A DNA stretch of 64,000 nucleotides from Armillaria gallica (Eukaryota > Basidiomycota > Agaricomycetes > Agaricales > Physalacriaceae), in the NCBI GenBank assembly GCA_037576215.1, contig JBANDB010000012.1, positions 2,232,001-2,296,000 of the forward strand, written 5' to 3'. The notes below the pieces were generated by a model. The model did no database searches, had not been told where the DNA came from, and saw nothing but the letters and a program-made list of their open reading frames with translations. The translations under genes and the position numbers were made by a program. Shown piece by piece: positions 23,420 through 33,010 of this stretch (position 1 is the stretch's first letter; each line of letters opens with the position of its first letter).

Positions 23420-26104
23420 ATGATGAAGTTCTTTACCTTAGTCAAGAAGAACGGTGTCGAGACTGCTATGGTGTCCCTGGATGCTGTAAAGGTACGTTGC
23501 TGCTAGAGTTCATCAGCTGACTATCATTGCTGATGGAACTCTAGGCGGCTGCTGGAGTAATTTCAGTACCAGCCCTTGGACCAGCGTCGGAGATCCTGTA
23601 TTCCGTCCTTGAGAAAGTGTACCAGAGCCAGCAGAATGCGGGGACCGCTCGTGAAATCGCAGATCTGTGCCTGAGAGCTCACGCCACATTAGCTCAGCAT
23701 CTGCAGGTATGAATATTCCGCCGGCACTATTGGACGGTATCCGACAATTTGAAGCGTATGTCCTTCTCTACCTTAGTCATTGCTCACATCTAAGTCCTGA
23801 TAGGGATTTGCGTAACGCCCAAAAAGCTGTCGACAAGTACGAACGTAAGACGTGGATTAATCGTCTCATTTATTCGAAATCAAACACCGATGATTTACAA
23901 CGCCTTGAAAAACGGGTTAACAGTACTTTGTCGCTTTTCCAAGTAGGCCATACACTCCCCTGATGTCCTTGTCCCTTACCAGCGGTTTTAGATCAAGAGC
24001 TTACTGTCGCTCGGAGAAATTGACAGAAAGATTTACGAATCCATACAGCGCGTCGAACAGAATACTCTAGGGAATACCACATACCTACAGCGTATCGAAC
24101 AGAATACTGTGGTGCTTATGAGCCAGCGCTCCGAACCTGCTCCGAAGCCCGAAGGAGCATCGGTAGATGTAAATTAAGCCTGCATCACCCAAACCGTATG
24201 GGTACTCATGAAATCTGTAGATTTTTCCGAGAAATCATCTCACTCTCTGTGATGAGATCATCAATCGTCCGGGGTATAGCCTTCAAACTGCAGAAGTGCG
24301 CAGTGGAAAGATCGTTACCATCAAAGTGTTCACAGGCTGTAATGCAAAATCGGTACGAAATTTGTATGAGTATCCTCATCTGGGGCCGTAGGCGTTAAAC
24401 CATTGGCAGACCTGGGAAGCATCAAATAAGTTCGACTTGAATGTTATGTATGTCCCACTCAGATTTTCCACGTTTTCACTGCATAGCTGTTCTGTAGGCA
24501 TCCCAACCTACCCCACCTTATTGGAACTTCAAGCTCTGACGAGCGGGGGGGCCCGTATTCGGTATATGATCTCGGTAACATAATTATCTTCTGCTTCAAG
24601 TGTATGTCCGATTGATAAAGTTCACAGATATCAAGGACAGCCTGGAAGGTGTTATCCTGTCATGGATGAGCCAGGATGTTGACGAAATCATGTATATGTG
24701 CGCCAAAACGGTGCGCATAGCGAGACCCGGGATTTTTTCCACGTTCTTACGATTGAATCAACAGATTCACGGTATATCAGTAGGTGGGAACTGTCCGCAT
24801 CGATTTTCTATATTAATTGCGACAAGAGCGCATTGAATAATTTGTCGGAGCATGCTCGTTTGGTTGATATGGGTGCCGAAGTGAGCACGATAGACCCTGA
24901 CTGATAATCATGATTAGATCTCATGATACAGGATTTCGATATTCTTTGGGATGCTCGCGGCCGAGTCGTACTGGCAATCCATCCAGAAGCGGCTATTTCT
25001 TCAACTGCCTTGGTCTCTCCTAGTGACCACACCTTGAGACTTTTACGAGTGATGGACGACATCTGTGTTAAAGTTGGTACTCCTGTGTGCTTGGCTTGAT
25101 CTGCCTGTTGACAATAATATTGCAGATTTTTCATAGCGTTAATCGCATCCGTTATAGTAATAAATCTCTACTTAGTAGATATGTCCACTGACCAAGCACT
25201 TAGACGATGAACCGGATCGCACATATACTATAAGTTCAATTACACAGGTGGATGAGGACACATCTTCTCTAGCATCTTCATCTCAGCCGTCGAGGACAAC
25301 TGTGATTCAACCTCGGCGGGAGCTTGTTTGGCAGGGCGGGGCGGGACGGGACACAGACTTACACAAGATTTCACAGGAATACGGATCATTTGTACGCCGT
25401 GACAGACATTTCCGTCAGCATGTTCGTCGATTCCATGCCCAGGTTGGTAACCCTTTCCTACACCACCAATGCGCTGCATACCAGCGAGAGGATCTAACTC
25501 TTACACATGCCATCTTGGATAACAGGGTGGTTGTATTTACAGTACCATCTTTTGGTGAAGTCTGTGTTGTTTGTGGTACTGTTCTTTCTGCATGGTCTCC
25601 GCCGCCGCCACCGCCGCTTCCAGAATTTCCTCCCGCACGACCTAGTTGGAGGACCGTCAATGTGCGGCCCAGCAAGAAAAAGAAGAGAGATAGTGGGCTG
25701 CCACCTCCTGCTGCACCTCCGCCTGGACCGGATCCACGCGCCCAAGTGCGTGACTGGGCGCAATGGCATCGTGAGTAGTCGAATATTTGGTGTTTCGAGC
25801 ACATGAACTGAACTTTTCTCTAGCCGAGCCACACTCTGTACCCACTCCTCCGACCATCGAGCCTCAGTTACTTTTCCCTGATCAAGGTAGTCCGGGGCTG
25901 TTTGGGCCAAGGTCACCACGAGGATCGATCGTTGTTGAGGATTATGGTTTCACAGCCACACATGAACTGCCAAACTTTTCTCTAGCCGAGCCACACTCTG
26001 TACCCACTCCTCCGACCATCGAGCCTCAGTTCCTTGTCCCTGATCAAGGTAGTCCGGGGCTGTTTGGGCCAAGGTCACCACGAGGATCGATCATACGTTA
26101 CTAG
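23420..26104 (+). pseudogene. MLKL-like copy 3, frameshifted, with an extended proline-rich tail
   Basis: Starts at ATGATGAAG (23420). Exon 2 carries a 1-bp loss relative to copies 2 and 4 near 23706 (CTG CAG GTA TGA), breaking the helical bundle. Exons 3-6 are otherwise clear (DLRNAQKAVDKYERK, TIKVFTGCNAKS). The kinase-like exon shifts frame again near 24810-24830, after SVGGNCPH. The C-terminal exon is open (RDTDLHKISQEYGSFVRRD, then CVVCG). It then continues beyond the end of copy 4 into a long Pro-rich tail (PPPPPPLPEFPPARPS), a Lys/Arg patch and, after one more intron (25770-25822), a tail with a duplicated segment, ending at TAG 26104. The C-terminal open frame is remarkable for a dead gene, so one or both frameshifts may be sequencing errors. 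Confidence 0.7.
25811..26092 (+). repeat. 162-bp period direct duplication in the tail of MLKL-like copy 3
   Basis: The 120 bp at 25811-25930 recur almost exactly at 25973-26092, offset by 162 bp (54 codons), so the frame is kept. The repeated peptide includes EPHSVPTPPTIEPQ and DQGSPGLFGPRSPRGSI. The first repeat begins inside the 3' end of the last intron, including its acceptor (ttttctctag). In the second repeat the same bases are coding (NFSLAEPHS). Confidence 0.85.
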
Positions 26105-26439
26105 TTAGGATGCGCATCTTATTAGACTTTGCTTTCATCTACGATAATTACGCCCATCTCATGATATGTTTTATACCGTTCATTGCTTATACCGGTATCC
26201 ATTATTCCCTCAGATTATGTCTTCTTTTCTTGTGTGTACACTGCTAAGAAATTTTCATGTTGCTTCCACTTCCAAGCTGTAAGCGGTAGCATCTGAGTTG
26301 ACCTATGTCTCGCCTGTCATCGGCGTGTACTTCCTCTCGTTGTCGGGATGCTGACCGTTCTAAGGGTTCCAGCTGGAGTGAAAACCTCAACAATGTTAAT
26401 CCACGGGACGCAGACCAGTCAAGGACTCAAATATGTGCC

Positions 26440-26615
26440 CGATGGCCCACCGCTTCCCATAAAAAAAACAACCGCCTTGGGACTTGCGGCGACGCTTCAA
26501 TCTTTCTTTCGGAACCCATGGAAGAAAGTCAGGTACCGGTCCGAATAACCGGCGAAATTCCTCTCAAGTCGCATCGTGACATCCTCCTGCCTCTGCCATA
26601 AAACCCATGGGTGCA
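26440..26615. repeat. Orphan copy of the block found upstream of the M24 genes
   Basis: The stretch gcgacgcttcaatctttctt followed by tcggaacccatggaagaaag near 26489-26530 matches the plus strand at 17618-17656 beside M24 copy 2. No peptidase follows; the next gene is the secreted Lys/Asp protein. It shows that the duplicated block has been rearranged more than once. The rest of 26105-26858 holds nothing else I can support. Confidence 0.6.
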
Positions 26616-26858
26616 CGGTAATAAGCCTTTAAATACGAAGAAAGTTCTGGCTAAAATTCCGTAGTTCAAAAAGGCAGGATGATAGGAATCAGGAATCATA
26701 TGGTTCAGGTGTTCGACAACAAAGATATGAACGCGAACGCAGAGACTTCTAATCCAGTGAAAGGTACCACTCGCAAATTGCATTGGAGGTATACAATACT
26801 ATACAGACAGAATGTTACAAATTTCCACTGTCACCACCCATAACAAGATTCGTCGGAT

Positions 26859-27512
26859 TTAGTATCCGTAGTGGGCGTTCCAGGCAGAAGTGTCGTAGTA
26901 CTTCTTGTCGTCCTTTTTGTCGTCCTTCTTGTCATCCTTCTTGTCGCCCTTCTTGCCATCCTTGTGGTCTTTGTCGTCCTTGCCATCATCACAGTCTTCC
27001 TTCCAAGTGTCGATGTCGATGATCTCCACAAACAGCTCGCAGACGAACTTGTCATCCTTCTCATCATGCGAGTACGCTAGAAGAAAAAGGCATTAGATGA
27101 TTTGGGAACAGGAGTAAACATCAAACGTACCCTGGCAAGAGTTACATCTATCGTCCTTCTCGCACAAGCTCTTATATTCTGAGGAGAAGGTGTCAGTGAC
27201 ATAGACAAAACACGAAGAGATACGCTTACCGATCTCGAAAGTGACCTTGTTGACTTCCTTGTGCTCGTAGGGGGTGTACTTTCCATTGTTCCATCCCTTG
27301 AAGTCATTCTTGTGCTCAAACACCGGCGTCCAAGTGCAGTCTCCACGACCACCACCCTTGCCCTTGTTTCCGTAGTTGTAATCCTTGCTCCCACCGTCTT
27401 TGCCCTTGTGATCGACATTTCCATACGAGTCATCCCTAGCTTGGGCGGAAGCAGAGAGGGCGGGGACCGCGAGAATCGCGAGAGGGAGGAGAGCAGCAAC
27501 TGAGAAACGCAT
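26859..27512 (-). CDS. Small secreted Cys-containing protein with a Lys/Asp-rich tail, intact, 3 exons
   Basis: Exons 27230-27512, 27131-27178 and 26859-27076 join in frame to 182 aa with a TAA at 26859-26861. Residues 1 to about 22 form a clear signal peptide (MRFSVAALLPLAILAVPALS, then ASAQA). The mature part has a Gly/Lys/Tyr-rich stretch (DGGSKDYNYGNKGKGGG), a middle region with at least five Cys (GDCTWTP, SLCEKDDRCNSCQ, FVCELF), then a tail of repeated KKDD units (about residues 150-170), ending in AWNAHYGY. Lys is almost always AAG and Asp mostly GAC, suggesting good expression. No known domain was recognised. Size and Cys content are those of a small secreted protein, possibly cell-wall or effector-like. 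It lies between units 3 and 4 and shows no damage. Confidence 0.85.
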
Positions 27513-27593
27513 CGTGATGAATGGGCTGGTAGTAGGAAAGTAGATAGACGAGGATAGTGCGTCTGTCTGGAGAATCCTGGCGATTTGGAGGCC

Positions 27594-27601
27594 CTTTTAT
27601 A
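27594..27601 (-). promoter_or_regulatory. TATA box of the secreted Lys/Asp protein
   Basis: TATAAAAG on the minus strand, 82 bp upstream of the ATG at 27512, at a spacing normal for a fungal TATA promoter with a short 5' UTR. Confidence 0.6.
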
Positions 27602-28599
27602 TCTATTCGAAGGAAGGAAGTCCCCCTCTTTACTGAGGGAAGTGAACTTGAGGAGTGTCATGTCGAAACAGCATCGAGCACAAGATGAGGGAGGCGTAAT
27701 CTACTTCAAGACCTGCCAAGCTTCCAAATACAGTGCAGGCTGGAACGTCGGTTTCAGACATAGACGGAAAACTTTAGAGAAACCTGCCATCGGTGGGACA
27801 GAGGTCAAGAACAATGGGTAGAATGACATTGTCACCGTCTGTAATGGTTTCGAGGTCAGATTTGTAGTCACAAAAATCCAACGAGAGGTGATCCACCCGC
27901 TGAAGGAGGCCTGGGCTTGCCAAGTCGCAAAAGAACCCGTTTTTGAGTGGCGGTAGGAACATCTGTCTCACCGTCCCAGAAGTGAAAGGGTTGATACTCA
28001 TAGGGAAAGACATTCAGCTCGGCCAAGGACGTCGAGTGGAGAATGAAAGTAGCGGTCTAGGCGAATACATTGAGCCCGTGTCCAACAAAGAAACATCGAC
28101 CTTTCTGGACGAAAATAAGTGATCCTTGGCTGGCATCAACGTAGCAGAAAGCGAAACATGCCACAGATAGTCGAATGGAGAGCCTCCTTGAAATTGCTGA
28201 CGCGATGACAGACACAAGACACCACGGCAAACGCCGACATTGCAGCGGCTATACTCGGCTCACGTTCCGATCCCCTTCGTCAACGACTTCAAAGTCCCTA
28301 GTCGTATCATCCGTAGTATAGGCCACGATGGTTCTCACCACAGCGCGCCCTCAGAGCTACCCGAATCCTTCGCCTCCACCCCAAAAAGCCCGAGTACCCT
28401 AATCCCAACAATTGGCCGAACCAACTAGTGTTGAACGTTTGAACGGCGACTGCACACACTCTCGCAGTATCGCGTCGACGGGACAGTGTTTGATATACGC
28501 CATGGAGACCTGCCGAGAAACCGTTGACCAGCCTAGGGATTATATCACAATGGGTTGTCGGGCCTCTTGCGACGGGCCCTCAGGCCTCATGTTGGGGGC
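27602..28599. other. No supported gene; weak F-box/LRR-like scrap on the minus strand
   Basis: The minus-strand ORF at 27774-28013 contains LLQRVDHLSLDFCDY, which is reminiscent of the leucine-rich part of basidiomycete F-box proteins, but no F-box, start or splice chain could be joined. From about 28390 the sequence begins to share elements with the flank of M24 copy 2 (gtcgacgggacagtg near 28475). Confidence 0.25.
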
Positions 28600-28795
28600 G
28601 CGGTAAATCTGACATATTTGCGGTGGAAAACGGCAGATTCCAGCTCTTCGGGCCAGTTCTTCCATGGGTCCTGAAAGCGAGATCGAAGCGCCGCCGCTCC
28701 AAGCCACGCGGAAGGGATGGTAGTTGCTCTGTCTTGGACTCATAGCAGCTTCTCCGTTAGCTTACTCATCACGCCCTCTTGAATTGACGAGCAAG
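28600..28795. repeat. Duplicated block upstream of M24 copy 4
   Basis: Same block as at 21140-21333 and 17530-17880, including ggaagggatggta and tgtcttggactcat. It directly precedes the start region of peptidase copy 4. Confidence 0.6.
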
Positions 28796-29977
28796 ATGTC
28801 CTCGCACTGCTCCTATCTCGGCCCACTCCCCGCCTCTGAGTTCCACGCGCGCCTCTCCACCCTCGGCGAATCCCTCACCGCCCTCAGTCCCTCTTCATAC
28901 ATTGTCGAACCTAATATCTCATCCTCGCACTTGCCCCTTTCCGAGAGACTCTACTGCGCGTAGATGCCTCTCCGCGGGTGACGGTCCCGACGCCCAAATT
29001 TGAAGGCACGCGCGCAAGGTTGCTCTCGATTCCGTCTGGTGTTGAGTGGGCGGAGGATGAGGCCGAGGTTCCATATAGGCAGCTACCTGACATCGAAGGG
29101 TCGATGGACGGGAGTATCCGTCATTTCATCGTCGACGGGCTACGGACGGCAAAAGCTACGGTGATTGCTGCGCCTACAGAGATAAGGCAGCTACGGGAAC
29201 GCAAGTCGGAGGGAGAGCTGGAGTTGTTAAAGTGTGCCAACGAGGTGTGTATACTTTGATCACATGTATTGGCATACTAACCTACCCATAGGCTACCTTC
29301 TGGCCATCCGGCATACACAAGCATATGCATATCAGCATCCGCGAGTCCTAGGCCCGACAACTCGTTGTACGCGCCCTTGCCGACGCCGGCCTCAAGGATG
29401 GCGGGTGCCTAACCTTATTCAGAGGTACGCGCCTTTAATGTCCCCCGCTCCCCATCTTATCCCGTCCAGAAAATGCCGCCTCCCCCCACGGAAGCGGTAC
29501 CGACGACTTTGCGTTGTTCGACTGCACTGCCTCCTTGCACGGCTACTGGAGCGATGTCACTCGCACACTCGCCCCACCCGCCTCCACCATCCCCAATACC
29601 CATCTTCACATATGGAACTTTGTCCACTCCGCTCAGCATATCGCCTTTCGGACCGCCTATGCAAGTGTCATTGCTAAGCGCGTCGACAAAGCCCCGAGGC
29701 TCTTCCTCGGACTTGCGGGATATGCAAAGTACTTTACACACCGCCTTGGACATGTATCTGCTTGGAGGTCTATGAGGACCCATACCTGGGCCTGAATGGT
29801 AGGAGCGAGGCTATTTTGCAGACAGGGCATACATTCTCAGACGGGCCTGGTGTGTATCGAGGGCAAGGTCGGTGTGCGTCTCGAAGATTGCTTTTACATT
29901 GCGCAGAACGGCAGCGCGGTGTACCTGACAGCGGTAATGGGAGGTCCCGCTTCGTCGCCTTGGCAGCCGTGAGGTAG
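28796..29977 (+). pseudogene. M24 peptidase copy 4, broken
   Basis: The start used in copies 2 and 3 is TTG here, so the first ATG is 28796 (MSSHCSYLGPLPASEFHARL). It shares with copy 3 the loss of ALYYANV and a 1-bp loss after LSER near 28946, which throws the frame into a TAG. The segment that was damaged in copies 2 and 3 (RKSEGELELLKCANE) is open here. The metal-ligand Asp segment (LFDCTASLHGYWSDVTRT) is present near 29515-29570. The catalytic His region is shifted by a 1-bp loss near 29753, and the downstream Glu region is frameshifted. Confidence 0.8.
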
Positions 29978-30588
29978 TATATCTCAGTCTACATGCACTC
30001 GGTATGGCTTGCTTGCGCTTCAGGACAGTTGCTATCACGTTCTCAATCTCCCATAAGGGAATTATCAATATACCAACTAGTACACAAATATATCGACAAT
30101 GGTCTCTCACACCTTCTCTCTCCCAACGTAGCCCAGCTAACCTGATAAAACTAGCATCATCAAGTGAGTTCTCTTCCATGTTTTCCTGAGTACGTTTGGA
30201 ATTAGCAACTGGAATTGTAGGAAGCCTCCTCTAAGTCGGAGGGATGTCCTTTGTATCAAATTTGATACCCACAATGCAAGTTCCAACATAATACGTCAAG
30301 CGACTAGCGTACCGACACTGTTCGCGACATCTAGCCTGTCGCAAGATACAAGACAATTCATCCTTCTAGGGGTGCCGGGAACAACAAGCTCCAGCAGTGA
30401 AAATCAAGTATGCGTCATAATTGCCTGTCGTTAATAACTAGCAGGGCTGTGCTTATTTACATTTTGATGTGCACTGTTTCCTGCTGCCGAGCATGTGGTA
30501 AAAGCAGGGCATGCTGTTTTCGACAGCATATACGACCTCTTCTTCCACGACTACGACTACCTCTACAGGATACACGAACGGCAATTTG
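29978..30588 (+). repeat. 5' flank of MLKL-like copy 4
   Basis: The 3' part (about 30240-30588) is the conserved 5' flank also seen at 10690-11078, 17985-18215, 23070-23419 and, reversed, 15418-15740. The 5' part (29978-30230) is not shared with units 2 and 3. There is no ORF consistent between copies. It probably contains the promoter and 5' UTR of the intact gene. Confidence 0.55.
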
Positions 30589-32853
30589 ATGACGAAGTTC
30601 TTTACCTTAGTCAAGAAGAAGGGCGTCGAGACTGCTGTGCTGCCTCTGGAAGTTCTAAAAGTACGTGGTCACTAGAGTTCGCCAGGTGACTATCATTGCT
30701 GATGGGCCGCTAGGCGGCTACTGAAGTAATCCCAGTACCAGCCCTCAAACCAGCGACGGATATCATGCTTTCCATCTTGGATAAAGTGTATCAGAGCCAG
30801 CAGAATTCGGGGACTGCCCGTGATATCGCAAATCTGTGCTTTCGAGCTCATTCCACATTATCGAGGCATCTACAGAGTGTGGAAATAACACCACCACTGT
30901 TAGATAGTATTCAGTTATTCGTAGAGTATGTCCTTCTTTCCGTTATTTAGCCGCTGTTTTTACCTGAGTGCTAATAGGGATCTGCACGACGCCCAAGAAA
31001 CTGTCGAAAAGTACAAACAGAAGAATTGGATTCAACATTTCGTTTATTCTCGATCAAACAACGACGGTTTGCAACGCCTTGAAAAACGGGTTAACAACAC
31101 TCTGTCGCTTTTCCAAGTAAGACGTACACTCGCCTGAGTCCTAATACCCTTGTCCCTTACCGATTGTTTTAGATCAAGGAGTTGCTTTCGCTTGAAAACA
31201 TCAGCATGAAGATTTACGCATCCGTACAGCACGTCGAACAGAGCACCGCAGGGAATAACGCATACCTACAGCGCATCGAACAGAATACTGTGGAGCTTAT
31301 GAACCGGCCCTCCGAACCGGCGCCGAGGCTCGAAGGAGCATCGGTAGATGTAAGCTTTCCTGACATAAACCGAAATAGGTGCTAATCAAAGCTGTAGACC
31401 ATGCCAGGAGGTCATATCACACTCTGTGAAGAGATCACCAATGGTCCAGGGTATAGCCTTCAAAAAGCAGAAATGGGTAAAAAAGCCGTTGTTATCAAAG
31501 TATTCACAGGCTGTAGAGCGAAATCGGTGCGGAGCCTGTGTCCTCATTCTGGGTTGTCGGTATTAAATCGTGGTTAGATGTGGGAAGCAGCAGTCAAGTC
31601 AGAATCGACTGTTATGTACGTGACACTCAGATTCTGCGCATTTTGGCTGATAGCTGTTTCGTAGGCACCCCAACCGACCCCACGTTATCGAAATTTCAGG
31701 TTCTGACGAGCACGTAGCCCGATACTTGGTGTATGATCTCGGTGATATAATTAATCTTCTGCTTCAAGTAAAAGCACAATTGACGGAGTATACAGACATC
31801 AAGGACCGTATTGAAGGTGTTATCCTATCATGGATGTGCCAGGAAGTTGACGAAGCCATGTATATGTGTGCCGGAATGGTGTGTATAGTTGTGCCCGTGA
31901 TCAGCTATCTCACCTTCTTACGAATGAATCAACAGATCCACGGTATATCAGTAGGTGGTAGCTATCTGCATCGGGTTTCTATCCTCATTTGCAACCAGAG
32001 TGCATTGATTAATTTGTCGGAAGCTTGTTTGTCTGATATGCGTGAAGTAAGAACGACAGTATCATTCTTGATGCACATAACTGAATGCCATGATACAGAG
32101 CTTTGATATCCTTTGGGATGCTCGCGGCCGGGTCGTCCTCTCGCTACGCCCGGAAACGACCAGCTCTTCAACTGCCTGGGCCGACCTTTTCGCCGATCCT
32201 GAGTTAGAACTTTTACACGTGATGGACAGCATCTGTACTAACGTTGGTACTCTTCTGTGCTTGGGTTGATTCTGCCCGTTGACAGAGATACTGCAGATCT
32301 TTCGTACAGTTAACCGTATCCGTTGCGGTAAATGAGTACCTATATTTAAATCTATCCACTGACCAACCACTTAGACGATGAATCGGATCGCATAGTATAT
32401 TACCCTCCAAGTTCAATCACACCAGTGAATGAGGACACATCTTCTACAGCATCTTCCTCTCAGCCATCGAATACAGCTGTTATTCAACCTCGGCGGGAAC
32501 TTGTTTGGCTGCCAGAAGCCGATAGTGATACGGACCTGCGCAAGATCTCACAGCAATACGGATCATTCGTATGCCGTAATAGATCCCTTCGTCGGCGTGT
32601 TCGTCGATTCTATGTCATTGACTCATACAATCAGGCACAACACCGCCAAAGCAATGAATATCCCTGGCAGCTTGAAGAGCTAACTCTTACACCTGCCATC
32701 TTGAATAATAGTGTTATTGTACATCCGACGCCACGTCCTTGTGAAGTCTGTTGTCCTTGCAGGAGGAAAGAGATGAAGGAAATATCTTCCTGGACTACTA
32801 GCTCAATGATGGAATCACCTTGCTTGTTACCTCGCTTGCCCTGTACAGGCTGA
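30589..32853 (+). CDS. MLKL-like protein: helical bundle plus pseudokinase-like region; intact copy, 10 exons, 605 aa
   Basis: Hand-spliced exons 30589-30660, 30714-30925, 30978-31116, 31173-31349, 31398-31526, 31578-31615, 31665-32046, 32099-32246, 32286-32327 and 32375-32853 join in frame, all with GT-AG introns. Residues 1 to about 200 are helical and resemble the four-helix bundle and brace of MLKL-type N-termini (VYQSQQNSGTARDIANLC, RDLHDAQETVEKYKQK, QRLEKRVNNTLSLFQ, LQRIEQNTVELMN). In MLKL this domain attacks membranes to cause cell death. From about residue 205 a kinase-like region follows: YSLQKAE, AVVIKVFTG (beta-3 Lys), VMHPNRPHVIE, YLVYDLGDI, and QIHGISVGG in the place of HRDxxxxN. 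The catalytic Asp is missing and no DFG is evident, so I call it a pseudokinase. The C-terminal 180 residues or so (RDTDLRKISQQYGSF, CEVCCPC) are unassigned. Why this start: the same ATG is conserved in copies 2 and 3. Confidence 0.75.
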
Positions 32854-33010
32854 TTCCGGCGCATCATGTTGAGTTTGAAGATAATGATTGGATAGAGATT
32901 ACTAGAATAGGTAGAAATTAGTATAAATATGCGAAGTCAATGGGCAAACTCCTTAAGAGTTTGTAACCCAAAGGCTACAGATCTAACAAGCATTGTACTG
33001 AGGTATAGCC

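Noticed and set aside
25415..25804. Overlapping Gly/Ser-rich ORFs opposite MLKL-like copy 3
   Set aside because: They are reverse-strand shadows of the GC-rich polyproline-encoding stretch.
27077..27661. A 194-codon minus-strand ORF rich in Ser/Arg/Thr
   Set aside because: It overlaps the spliced secreted-protein gene in another frame and runs through its introns and TATA box.
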